A stretch of DNA of 14,343 nucleotides from JAHFRG01 sp036522275. Lineage in GTDB: Bacteria > Pseudomonadota > Gammaproteobacteria > Burkholderiales > JAHFRG01. Each line of letters opens with the position of its first letter. Position 1 is the stretch's first letter. The DNA lies in contig DATDGC010000072.1 of NCBI GenBank assembly GCA_036522275.1, positions 1 to 14,343 on the forward strand, given 5' to 3'. The position numbers and the translations under genes were made by a program. Shown here piece after piece: positions 7,576 to 14,191 of the stretch. Under the pieces are notes generated by a model. It was not told the origin of the DNA. It searched no databases and worked only from the letters and a program-made list of their open reading frames with translations.

Positions 7576-8894
7576 CGCAGGTGATGAATCCGTTGCCCGA
7601 GCATTTCCGGCACGATCAGCGTGATACCCTTCTCTGTAACATGGAAGCGCTTTCTGTCCTCGGCCGGATCAAGGCCGACGACGAGGCCCTGGGGAAGCTT
7701 GCAATATTTGTCGACAATAGCGTGTTTGAGAACCACACCGCGGCCGATTTCTACATCCGGCAAGATCACCGAGTCCTCGATGGTGCAATAACTGTGCACG
7801 CGAACGTTGTTGAACAAGAGCGAACGCTTTACCGTGGAGCCGCTGATGATGCAGCCGCCGCACACCATTGAGTCAACCGCCAGGCCGCGGCGGTTGTCAT
7901 CGTCGAACACGAACTTGGCCGGCGGCAACTGCTCCTGGTAGGTCCAGATCGGCCAGTCCTTATCATATAAATTGAGATCAGGAGTCACTTTGGTCAAGGC
8001 GATGTTTGCTTCCCAGTAGGCGTCAATGGTGCCGACATCGCGCCAGTACGGAACCCCCTCGGTCATGTTGACGCAGCTCTCACTGAAGCGGTGGGCGTAG
8101 ACCGCGCTGCCTTCTCTCACAAGACGGGGAATGATGTCCTTGCCGAAGTCGTGGTTGGAGTTGCTGCCATCGGCATCGCGGAGTAATTGCTCGTAGAGGA
8201 ACGCTGCGTTGAACACATAGATGCCCATGCTTGCCAGCGCCCGGTCAGGCTGGCCCGGGATCGGGGCCGGCTGTGCCGGCTTTTCCTCGAAACCGACAAT
8301 GCGCCCGTCGGCGTCTACCTGCATCACGCCAAGATTCCTTGCGTCGCTGATCGGCACCTCGATGCAGGCGACGGTCATTTTCGCGGACTTCGAGACATGG
8401 TCCGCGAGCATCTTGCCGTAATCCATCTTGTAGACGTGGTCGCCGGCCAGGATCAGGACGTACTCCGGAGCGTGGCGGCGCAGGATATCGAGGTTCTGAT
8501 ACACTGCGTCGGCTGTGCCCTGGTACCAGTTTGCGGTGACACGCTGCTGCGCCGGCAACAGCTCGACGAATTCGCCGAAGCGACCGTCGAGGAAGCTCCA
8601 GCCATGCTGCACATGCCGGATCAGGCTTTGCGCCTTATACTGCGTGCAGATGCCGATGCGCCGGATGCCGGAGTTAACACAATTGGAAAGAGCGAAATCG
8701 ATAATGCGGAGCTTTCCGGCAAACGGCACCGAAGGCTTGGCGCGCCACTCCGTAAGCTGCCCTAGCCGGCTCCCGCGGCCGCCCGCAAGCACCAGCGCGA
8801 GCGTGAGCCTGGTAAGCTGGCTGAAAAACCGCGCGTCAGGCTGGTCCTTGACCGGGCAGTAATCGATATGAACGCATTCTTGAATGGTATTCAC
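7572..8894 (-). CDS. glgC: Glucose-1-phosphate adenylyltransferase (ADP-glucose pyrophosphorylase)
   Basis: The enzyme makes ADP-glucose and pyrophosphate from glucose-1-phosphate and ATP, the committed step of bacterial glycogen synthesis. At 440 residues it compares with 431 in E. coli. The nucleotidyltransferase domain has LALVLAGGRGSRLGQLT (32-48), KPSVPFAGK (53-61), NWYQGTADA (122-130), GDHVYKMDY (151-159) and GFEEKP (201-206; K205 is the sugar-phosphate-binding lysine). DVGTIDAYWEAN precedes the C-terminal left-handed beta-helix. The start codon is GTG, with GAGGGAG (8901-8907) 6 nt upstream, which fixes the start. It is the first gene of a likely operon with two GH57 genes and ppsA, and is divergent from glgB. 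The family is normally allosterically controlled by glycolytic metabolites; the effector cannot be read from the sequence. Confidence 0.97.
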   Translation of the reverse strand: MNTIQECVHIDYCPVKDQPDARFFSQLTRLTLALVLAGGRGSRLGQLTEWRAKPSVPFAGKLRIIDFALSNCVNSGIRRIGICTQYKAQSLIRHVQHGWSFLDGRFGEFVELLPAQQRVTANWYQGTADAVYQNLDILRRHAPEYVLILAGDHVYKMDYGKMLADHVSKSAKMTVACIEVPISDARNLGVMQVDADGRIVGFEEKPAQPAPIPGQPDRALASMGIYVFNAAFLYEQLLRDADGSNSNHDFGKDIIPRLVREGSAVYAHRFSESCVNMTEGVPYWRDVGTIDAYWEANIALTKVTPDLNLYDKDWPIWTYQEQLPPAKFVFDDDNRRGLAVDSMVCGGCIISGSTVKRSLLFNNVRVHSYCTIEDSVILPDVEIGRGVVLKHAIVDKYCKLPQGLVVGLDPAEDRKRFHVTEKGITLIVPEMLGQRIHHLR

Positions 8895-8924
8895 GATCTG
8901 CTCCCTCTGTCATTACCCATTGAC

Positions 8925-8937
8925 GCGGCCTGGCCGC
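8925..8937. repeat. Palindrome in the glgC/glgB divergent region
   Basis: GCGGCC-T-GGCCGC is a perfect 6-bp-arm inverted repeat with a single central base. It lies in the 92-bp space between the glgC and glgB starts. It could be an operator or a hairpin in the glgC leader. A palindrome of the same design, sharing the core GCCTGGC, lies upstream of glgA. Confidence 0.4.
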
Positions 8938-8968
8938 CGGCAAACTGTCGCCGCTGCCGCAATGCGCC

Positions 8969-8974
8969 TATAAT
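8969..8974 (+). promoter_or_regulatory. Putative -10 element of the glgB promoter
   Basis: A perfect TATAAT lies 12 nt before the glgB ATG. The best -35 candidate is weak (CTGTCG, 18-bp spacer, 3/6). The predicted transcription start near 8981 would leave a leader of about 6 nt. No Shine-Dalgarno motif is present between the -10 and the ATG. Confidence 0.5.
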
Positions 8975-8986
8975 CTCTGCATAACC

Positions 8987-11167
8987 ATGGAGATTGCCAC
9001 TATATCCGATCCATCGCTTGAGCTGCTGCTCGAGGCGCGCCTGCACGATCCATTCGGTTTCCTGGGGACGCATCGCAACGGCGAGCGTTGGGTCGTCCGG
9101 GTCTACAATCCGGGGGCCAGGCAAGCGTGGATTGAAACGGCGGCTGGCTGGACGCCGCTCGCACCAAGCGCGCAGGGATTGTTCGAGCTGCATGACCGTG
9201 TTCCGCCGTCCCGACCATGGCGCGTGCGCTTCCGGGAAGGCAGCGGCATGCGCGAAACGTTCGATCCGTATGCGTTTGCGCCCGAGATCTCGGATCATGA
9301 CTTGTTTCTGTTCAACGCCGGCAAGCTGCATGAGGCCTGGCGCACGCTCGGCGCCCACCTGACCGAGCGCGAGGGCGTGTCCGGCTGTCGCTTCGCGGTG
9401 TGGGCGCCGAACGCGGAACGGGTGAGCGTAGTTGGCGATTTCAACCGCTGGGACGGTCGCACGCATCTGATGGCGGTGCGCGGCTCGAGCGGGGTATGGG
9501 AACTGTTTGTTCCCGGTATCACGCACGGCACGCTCTATAAGTACGAGATCCGCAGCCGGGACTCTGGCGAGGTGTTCCTTAAGACCGATCCCTATGGGCG
9601 ATGGTTCGAGCAGCGCCCCAGTACTGCGGCGCGTGTCGCATCTGCTTCTTCGCATCCATGGAGCGACCATGCCTGGATGGATGCGCGCGCGCGGCGCGAC
9701 TGGCTGCATGAGCCGCTCAATATCTACGAGGTCCACGCCGCTTCCTGGCGGCGGCACAGCGACGGGCGTCCTTTCAGTTACCGCGAGCTGGCTGATGCAC
9801 TCATCCCCTACGTCTCGGGGATGGGCTATACCCACATCGAACTGCTGCCGCTCACCGAGCACCCGCTCGACGAGTCGTGGGGCTACCAGACCACCGGCTA
9901 TTTCGCCCCGACCAGCCGTTTCGGCACTGCCGACGACCTGCGCGCATTCGTCGACACCTGTCACCGCTCGGGGCTCGGCGTGATCCTCGACTGGGTGCCG
10001 GGACATTTTCCTCAAGACGATTTCGCGCTGGCACGCTTCGACGGCACGGCGCTCTATGAGCATGAGGACCCGCGGCTCGGCCTGCACCGAGAATGGGGCA
10101 CACAGGCTTTCAACTTTGGCCGTTGCGAAGTCCGAAGTTTCCTGCTCTCGAGCGCGCATTATTGGTTGAGCGAATTTCATTTCGACGGGCTGCGTGTGGA
10201 TGCGGTCGCGGCCATGCTCTATCTCGACTACTCGCGCAAGGAAGGCGAATGGCTTCCCAACCGGCATGGTGGGCGCGAAAATCTGGAGGCAATCGATTTC
10301 TTGCACGAATTCAATATCCTTGTCCATCGGGATTTTCCCGGTGCGCTCACTATTGCCGAGGAATCGACCGCGTGGCCGATGGTGTCGCGCCCAGCGTACC
10401 TCGGCGGGCTCGGTTTCTCGATGAAATGGAACATGGGATGGATGCACGACACCCTCTCGTATCTGCACCACGATCCCGTGCACCGGCGTTACGATCACGA
10501 CCAGCTCACTTTCGCGCAACTCTATGCCTACACCGAGAACTTCGTGCTGCCTCTTTCGCATGATGAGGTCGTGCACGGCAAGGGCTCGCTGCTGGAGAAG
10601 ATGCCGGGGGATGGGTGGCAGAAGCTGGCCAACATGCGCCTGCTCCTGACCTACCAGATGACTTGTCCCGGGAAAAAGCTCAATTTCATGGGCAACGAGT
10701 TTGCGCAACCCCGAGAATGGCAAGCGCAGTCGCAGCTCGAATGGGACGTGCTCGAAAATCCCGCGCACGCCGCGCTCGCGCGACTCGCGCGCGATCTCAA
10801 CCAATTTTACCGCGACTACCGCGCGCTGCATGAGCTGGATTTCGAAGCCGAGGGGTTCCGTTGGATCGACTGCCACGATGCCGACCAGTCGGTGCTGAGT
10901 TACCTGCGCCGCGCTCGTGACGGGTCCGAAGCGCTGGTGGTGCTTAACTTTACCCCAGTCGTGCGCCACAACTACCGTATCGGGGTGCCGCGCGCCGGCG
11001 GCTATCGGGAAGCGCTGAACAGCGACTCGGGCTACTACGGCGGCGGTGATGTCGGCAACAGCGGGATGGTGCAGGCACAGACACTGCCCTGGATGGGGCA
11101 GCCCTTCTGCGTGGATCTGACATTGCCACCGCTGGCGGGACTTATCCTTCTTCCTTGGAGCGCCTGA
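8987..11167 (+). CDS. glgB: 1,4-alpha-glucan branching enzyme (GH13)
   Basis: The enzyme cuts alpha-1,4 chains and rejoins them as alpha-1,6 branches during glycogen synthesis. At 726 residues it is collinear with E. coli GlgB (728), and the catalytic residues fall on the same numbers: D405 in GLRVDAV, E458 in IAEES and D526 in LSHDEVVHGK. An N-terminal branching-enzyme domain begins with HDPFGFLGTH. It is followed by a CBM48-like domain (CRFAVWAPNAERVSVVGDFN), the barrel (WGYQTTGYFAP, DWVPGHFP) and a C-terminal beta domain. The ATG at 8987 fits the family's N-terminus. No ribosome binding site is visible, and a TATAAT lies 12 nt upstream, so the mRNA may be near leaderless. The gene is divergent from glgC and converges on the DUF2934 gene, 42 bp away. 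Confidence 0.98.
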   Translation: MEIATISDPSLELLLEARLHDPFGFLGTHRNGERWVVRVYNPGARQAWIETAAGWTPLAPSAQGLFELHDRVPPSRPWRVRFREGSGMRETFDPYAFAPEISDHDLFLFNAGKLHEAWRTLGAHLTEREGVSGCRFAVWAPNAERVSVVGDFNRWDGRTHLMAVRGSSGVWELFVPGITHGTLYKYEIRSRDSGEVFLKTDPYGRWFEQRPSTAARVASASSHPWSDHAWMDARARRDWLHEPLNIYEVHAASWRRHSDGRPFSYRELADALIPYVSGMGYTHIELLPLTEHPLDESWGYQTTGYFAPTSRFGTADDLRAFVDTCHRSGLGVILDWVPGHFPQDDFALARFDGTALYEHEDPRLGLHREWGTQAFNFGRCEVRSFLLSSAHYWLSEFHFDGLRVDAVAAMLYLDYSRKEGEWLPNRHGGRENLEAIDFLHEFNILVHRDFPGALTIAEESTAWPMVSRPAYLGGLGFSMKWNMGWMHDTLSYLHHDPVHRRYDHDQLTFAQLYAYTENFVLPLSHDEVVHGKGSLLEKMPGDGWQKLANMRLLLTYQMTCPGKKLNFMGNEFAQPREWQAQSQLEWDVLENPAHAALARLARDLNQFYRDYRALHELDFEAEGFRWIDCHDADQSVLSYLRRARDGSEALVVLNFTPVVRHNYRIGVPRAGGYREALNSDSGYYGGGDVGNSGMVQAQTLPWMGQPFCVDLTLPPLAGLILLPWSA

Positions 11168-11209
11168 CTTCGGCGTGCGGCCACGCATGGTATGACCTCG
11201 CAAGTCTAA

Positions 11210-11461
11210 TCATTGACTTAGCCGTTGCTCAATCTCGGCCTCGGCTTCAAGCCAGTCCTGCAGCTCCCGGCCGGGGGCAAAGCCGCGCTTTTCGGCGCGA
11301 AAATAAGCTGCCTGCGCGATCAGCCAGTAACGCTCGGTCCCCGGGGCACTTGCCTTGCTCTTGCCGCGGGCGGGCGGGCCGGATTTCGCCCTTTCGCCTG
11401 TCCTCTGCGCCACGTCTTTGGGGTTTACCTGCTTGTGAGAAAATGTTTGCCGAATCTTCAT
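11210..11461 (-). CDS. Small DUF2934 family protein
   Basis: An 83-residue protein of unknown function. The C-terminal half (about 42-80) carries the DUF2934 signature: RYWLIAQAAYFRAEKRGF followed by PGRELQDWLEAEAEIEQ, two predicted helices. The N-terminal 40 residues are basic and low in complexity (K, R, G, P, S) and look disordered. I chose the ATG at 11461 because AGAAGGA (11470-11476) lies 8 nt upstream. The in-frame ATG at 11467 is too close to that motif, and a longer TTG start at 11479 overlaps it. DUF2934 genes are often seen beside glycogen genes, so a regulatory or accessory role is possible but unproven. Upstream is a strong -10 and an FNR/ANR-like box, suggesting induction under low oxygen. 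Confidence 0.8.
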   Translation of the reverse strand: MKIRQTFSHKQVNPKDVAQRTGERAKSGPPARGKSKASAPGTERYWLIAQAAYFRAEKRGFAPGRELQDWLEAEAEIEQRLSQ

Positions 11462-11469
11462 GCTCATTA

Positions 11470-11476
11470 TCCTTCT
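11470..11476 (-). promoter_or_regulatory. Ribosome binding site of the DUF2934 gene
   Basis: AGAAGGA on the minus strand, 8 nt before the ATG at 11461. It decides between three in-frame start codons (TTG 11479, ATG 11467, ATG 11461). Confidence 0.65.
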
Positions 11477-11496
11477 CAAGAAGTATTACAAATTTA

Positions 11497-11537
11497 ATTA
11501 TAGCCCCTTAAAGCCGCAGCATTTTGATCTCGGTCAA
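11497..11537 (-). promoter_or_regulatory. FNR/ANR-type class II promoter of the DUF2934 gene
   Basis: On the minus strand, TTGAC-CGAG-ATCAA (11537-11524) matches the FNR/ANR/DNR consensus TTGAT-N4-ATCAA at 9 of 10 positions. A perfect TATAAT (11502-11497) follows. If transcription starts at about 11490, the box is centred near -40.5, essentially the class II activator position of about -41.5. No good -35 is present, as expected for an activator-dependent promoter. The box is palindromic, but the only gene placed correctly for it is the DUF2934 gene. Confidence 0.65.
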
Positions 11538-11549
11538 GGAACGCGACGC

Positions 11550-11561
11550 TTCGCGCGCGAA
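11550..11561. repeat. Perfect 12-bp palindrome TTCGCGCGCGAA
   Basis: Lies between the glk stop and the FNR-like box. As RNA it would form only a 4-bp stem with a 4-base loop. A T-rich stretch follows on the plus strand only, so it is a weak terminator candidate at best. It could equally be a protein-binding site or chance in GC-rich DNA. Confidence 0.3.
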
Positions 11562-11574
11562 ACTTGTTTGTTTA

Positions 11575-12558
11575 TCATACATTAGCAAACAGCGCCGCTC
11601 CGAGCAGGCCAAGTCTTTCGTTGGTGACCACAAGCACCGGGATTTTTCCGACAGCGATGGAATGGACGCCCTTGGCGTTGAATGCGGTGCAAAACCCGCC
11701 GTTTTTGAGACGTGGAAGAATTTTCGGCGCGATTCCGCCGGCGATGTAAACACCGCCCCGCGCCATAATTGAGAGCGCGTGATCGCCTGCTATCGCTCCG
11801 AAACAGGAAATGAACATGTCAAGCGCTCGCAAGCACAGCGGATCGCCGCGCTCAAGCGCAGCATGGGTAATTGCCGCAGCATCCCCGCCGGGGGATAACG
11901 CTCCGGCAATCGCTGGTTGTTTGTTTTCGCGCCGGCAAAGAAATTCATAAATGCGCACCAATCCTGGACCTGAAACCACATCCTCGACAACAACCCGCCC
12001 CTGGCGCAAATACAGGTCGCGCCAAAGATCGAGCTGCTCGGATGTCGCCGGAGCAAAGCCGGTACTTCCCGATTCCCCTGCGACTATCAAGTACCTGTCG
12101 CCAGCCCAAACCATATAAGCTAGGCCTAGCCCGGTCCCGGGGCCAATCACCAGCCGTGGCGCAGCAGCAACCCGTTCGCCGGATTGCAGCGTGACAAGAT
12201 CCGCGGGCTGAAGCAACTCGATGCCTTTGGCCGCCGCGGCGAAGTCGTTGACCACCTTCACGTGCGCAATGCCGAACCGTGCCGCAATTGCGTCACCGTC
12301 GACCAGCCATGGCAAATTGGTCATCTGCACGCGATTGTCGAACACCGGCCCGGCGACACCCAAACAGACGCGCGTAATTTTTGGCGACGAGCGCTGTTGC
12401 GCGGTCCATTCGGAAAAAAACGCCTGCAACACGCTGAAAAAATCCGGATAGTCGGCAGCAGGGTAGCGAGCGCCGAACACTGTCGTCCAGCGGCCGTGCT
12501 GCAGCTCGCCAAGCTCGATCAGGGTCTTGGTCGCTCCAACATCGCCTGCGAGTATCAT
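11575..12558 (-). CDS. glk: Glucokinase family protein with altered sugar-binding motif
   Basis: The family phosphorylates glucose with ATP to glucose-6-phosphate. At 327 residues it compares with 321 in E. coli Glk. Motifs are the N-terminal phosphate loop LAGDVGATKT (3-12); CLGVAGPV (65-72); TNLPW (80-84); VVNDFAA (102-108; N104 and catalytic base D105); IGPGTGLG (138-145); EDVVSGPGLVRIYEF (sugar-contacting Glu as in E. coli E187); and GGVYIAGGIAPKIL near the C-terminus. At the glucose-binding site E. coli has E157-G-G-H160; here it is E162-S-G-S165, so the histidine is replaced by serine. The hexose specificity may therefore differ. The ATG at 12558 has no ribosome binding site at normal distance but overlaps the stop of a 5-codon mini-ORF that does. 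The gene is divergent from glgA, 146 bp apart. The glucokinase family call is strong; the exact substrate is uncertain. Confidence 0.88.
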   Translation of the reverse strand: MILAGDVGATKTLIELGELQHGRWTTVFGARYPAADYPDFFSVLQAFFSEWTAQQRSSPKITRVCLGVAGPVFDNRVQMTNLPWLVDGDAIAARFGIAHVKVVNDFAAAAKGIELLQPADLVTLQSGERVAAAPRLVIGPGTGLGLAYMVWAGDRYLIVAGESGSTGFAPATSEQLDLWRDLYLRQGRVVVEDVVSGPGLVRIYEFLCRRENKQPAIAGALSPGGDAAAITHAALERGDPLCLRALDMFISCFGAIAGDHALSIMARGGVYIAGGIAPKILPRLKNGGFCTAFNAKGVHSIAVGKIPVLVVTNERLGLLGAALFANV

Positions 12559-12572
12559 GGTTGCATCGCCAT
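12555..12572 (-). CDS. Five-codon leader mini-ORF (MAMQP) overlapping the glk start
   Basis: ATG GCG ATG CAA CCA TGA. Its stop overlaps the glk ATG in an ATGA junction (12555-12558). AAGGA at 12577-12581 lies 4 nt before the first ATG and 10 nt before the second, but 18 nt before the glk ATG. It may be translated and hand ribosomes to glk. The alternative is that glk uses the motif at unusual spacing and the mini-ORF is incidental. Confidence 0.3.
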   Translation of the reverse strand: MAMQP

Positions 12573-12616
12573 AATTTCCTTAACTTACTATTTTGCCACT
12601 ACTTAGGGTTAAGATA

Positions 12617-12634
12617 ATTTGCGCAAGCGCAAAT
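12617..12634. promoter_or_regulatory. 18-bp palindrome in the glk/glgA divergent region
   Basis: ATTTGCGC-AA-GCGCAAAT is a perfect inverted repeat with 8-bp arms and a 2-bp centre. It extends with a small bulge (AAGAT...ATCTT) to 12611-12637. Its position between divergent genes, next to AT-rich promoter-like DNA, suggests an operator for a dimeric regulator. A loop of only 2 bases makes an RNA hairpin less likely. The regulator is unknown. Confidence 0.5.
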
Positions 12635-12645
12635 CTTGCGTCCTT

Positions 12646-12658
12646 GACGCCTGGCGTC
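12646..12658. repeat. Palindrome upstream of glgA
   Basis: GACGCC-T-GGCGTC has 6-bp arms and one central T. It shares the core GCCTGGC, and a preceding TTGAC, with the palindrome between glgC and glgB. Possibly a shared operator. Confidence 0.35.
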
Positions 12659-12692
12659 TCATCCCGGCATCCTGCTGGACGGCCGAGCACCA

Positions 12693-12696
12693 GAGG
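12693..12696 (+). promoter_or_regulatory. Ribosome binding site supporting the TTG start of glgA
   Basis: GAGG within CAGAGGTTTC, 8 nt before the TTG at 12705. No in-frame ATG exists before the conserved N-terminal motif, so this site decides the start. Confidence 0.7.
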
Positions 12697-12704
12697 TTTC
12701 CATC

Positions 12705-14177
12705 TTGAACACAGATTCATCGACGATCCGCGTCCTGTTCGCCTCACCTGAGTGTGCGCCAATGGCCAAGGTCGGCGGGCTCGGCGAGGTCAGTGCGGCG
12801 CTACCGGCCGCACTTCGCGAACTACGAGTGGACGCTCGGGTTCTACTGCCCGGCTATCCCGGTGTTCTGGCAGCCGCCGGCGACGCGCGGGAACTGGCGC
12901 GCTTGACCCCATTCGATGCCCCGTTCGAAGCGCGTCTCCTCATGGCGCACCTCTCGAATGGCGTCCCATTGATCATTCTCGACTGCCCGCGACTGTATGC
13001 GCGCGCCGGCGGTCCCTACCAGAACGAGGCTGGCGAGGACTGGGATGACAACGGCTGGCGCTTCGGCTTGCTGTCGAAAGTAGCTGCGATACTGGGCAGC
13101 GCATCCAGCCCGCTCGATTGGCGTCCACAGATTATTCATTGTAACGACTGGCCGGCGGCGCTTGCGCCTGCGTATCTGCACTACACGCCGCAGCCGCGGG
13201 CAGCGGCCGTCCTGACCGTCCATAATATGGCATTCCAGGGAAACTTCGAGCCTGATCTGGTCGTGGCGCTCGGCTTGCCTGAGTCCAGTTTCGCCGTTGA
13301 TGACCTGGAGTTCCACGGGCGCATGTCGTTTCTGAAAGCCGGGCTGCTATACGCCGAAGCGATCACCACAGTCAGCCCGACCTACGCGCGCGAGATCCAG
13401 TCCGAGCCGCTAGGGTTCGGCATGCATGGCCTGCTTCGCCTGCGGCGGGATTCGCTGTTCGGTATCCTGAACGGCATCGACACTGCCGCGTGGAACCCTG
13501 AGACCGACCCGCTAATCGCGCACCGCTACAGCGCTGCTACTCTCGACCGCAAGCCACTCAACAAGGAAGTACTACAACGCCGCCTGCGTCTCGTGGTGGA
13601 ACCGGAGATTCCATTGATCGGGGTGGTAAGCCGCTTCACGCAGCAGAAAGGGATCGATGTGCTGGTTGAGGCGGCGTCCCGGCTTGTCAAGCTGCCGGCG
13701 CAGCTGGTCGCGCTCGGCACTGGCGAGCGCGAGTTGGAAGATGCGCTCCGCACGATTGCGGCGCGCTACCCCGGGAACATCGCGGTAACTATCGGGTTCG
13801 ACGAGTGTCTTGCGCACCTAATCGAGGCCGGGGCCGACATGTTTCTCATGCCATCGCGATTCGAGCCGTGTGGCTTGAATCAGATGTACAGTCAGCGTTA
13901 CGGAACGCCGCCAGTCGCGCGCGCCACCGGCGGCCTCGCCGACACCATTGTTGATTGCAATTCCGGGACTCTCGGCAACGGGAGCGCGACCGGTATCCTG
14001 TACCATCAGCTGACCGCCGCTGCGCTGCTTGCCGCGGTCGGGCGCGCAGTCGCGATGTACCACGACCACAGCAGCTGGCGGGCGTTGCAACAAAACGGCA
14101 TGGCGCGATATTTCGGCTGGGACACGGCCGCGCGGCAGTACGCAGCAATTTATACCCGGCTGGCGAGCCATGTTTAG
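12705..14177 (+). CDS. glgA: Glycogen synthase (ADP-glucose, GT5)
   Basis: The enzyme transfers glucose from ADP-glucose to the non-reducing end of alpha-1,4-glucan. It has 490 residues and a two-domain GT-B fold. The N-terminal domain has VLFASPECAPMAKVGGLGEV (10-29), with the KxGGL donor-binding loop at 22-26; then IIHCNDWPAAL, VHNMAFQG, and TTVSPTYAREI at the domain hinge. The C-terminal domain has GVVSRFTQQKGID, PSRFEPCGLNQMYSQRYGTP (catalytic Glu region) and ATGGLADTI. The TTG start at 12705 is supported by GAGG 8 nt upstream. The gene is divergent from glk and convergent with the phosphorylase-like gene; only 14 bp separate the two stop codons. Confidence 0.97.
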   Translation: MNTDSSTIRVLFASPECAPMAKVGGLGEVSAALPAALRELRVDARVLLPGYPGVLAAAGDARELARLTPFDAPFEARLLMAHLSNGVPLIILDCPRLYARAGGPYQNEAGEDWDDNGWRFGLLSKVAAILGSASSPLDWRPQIIHCNDWPAALAPAYLHYTPQPRAAAVLTVHNMAFQGNFEPDLVVALGLPESSFAVDDLEFHGRMSFLKAGLLYAEAITTVSPTYAREIQSEPLGFGMHGLLRLRRDSLFGILNGIDTAAWNPETDPLIAHRYSAATLDRKPLNKEVLQRRLRLVVEPEIPLIGVVSRFTQQKGIDVLVEAASRLVKLPAQLVALGTGERELEDALRTIAARYPGNIAVTIGFDECLAHLIEAGADMFLMPSRFEPCGLNQMYSQRYGTPPVARATGGLADTIVDCNSGTLGNGSATGILYHQLTAAALLAAVGRAVAMYHDHSSWRALQQNGMARYFGWDTAARQYAAIYTRLASHV

Positions 14178-14191
14178 AACGTGGGCCTGCA

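Noticed and set aside
8891..11203. A 770-codon open frame on the minus strand antisense to glgB
   Set aside because: It covers glgB almost exactly, whose catalytic residues match E. coli position by position. Its translation has no recognisable domain, and long antisense frames are common opposite GC-rich genes. It would also overlap glgC and the short divergent region.
11462..11479. Longer starts (TTG 11479, ATG 11467) for the DUF2934 gene
   Set aside because: The TTG lies upstream of the AGAAGGA motif, making that motif coding, and the ATG at 11467 is only 2 nt from it. The ATG at 11461 has ideal 8-nt spacing.
11550..11570. Rho-independent terminator made of TTCGCGCGCGAA and the following T-rich stretch
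   Set aside because: The stem is only 4 bp with a 4-base loop, the T stretch is broken, and the T-rich side faces away from glk, the nearest upstream gene.
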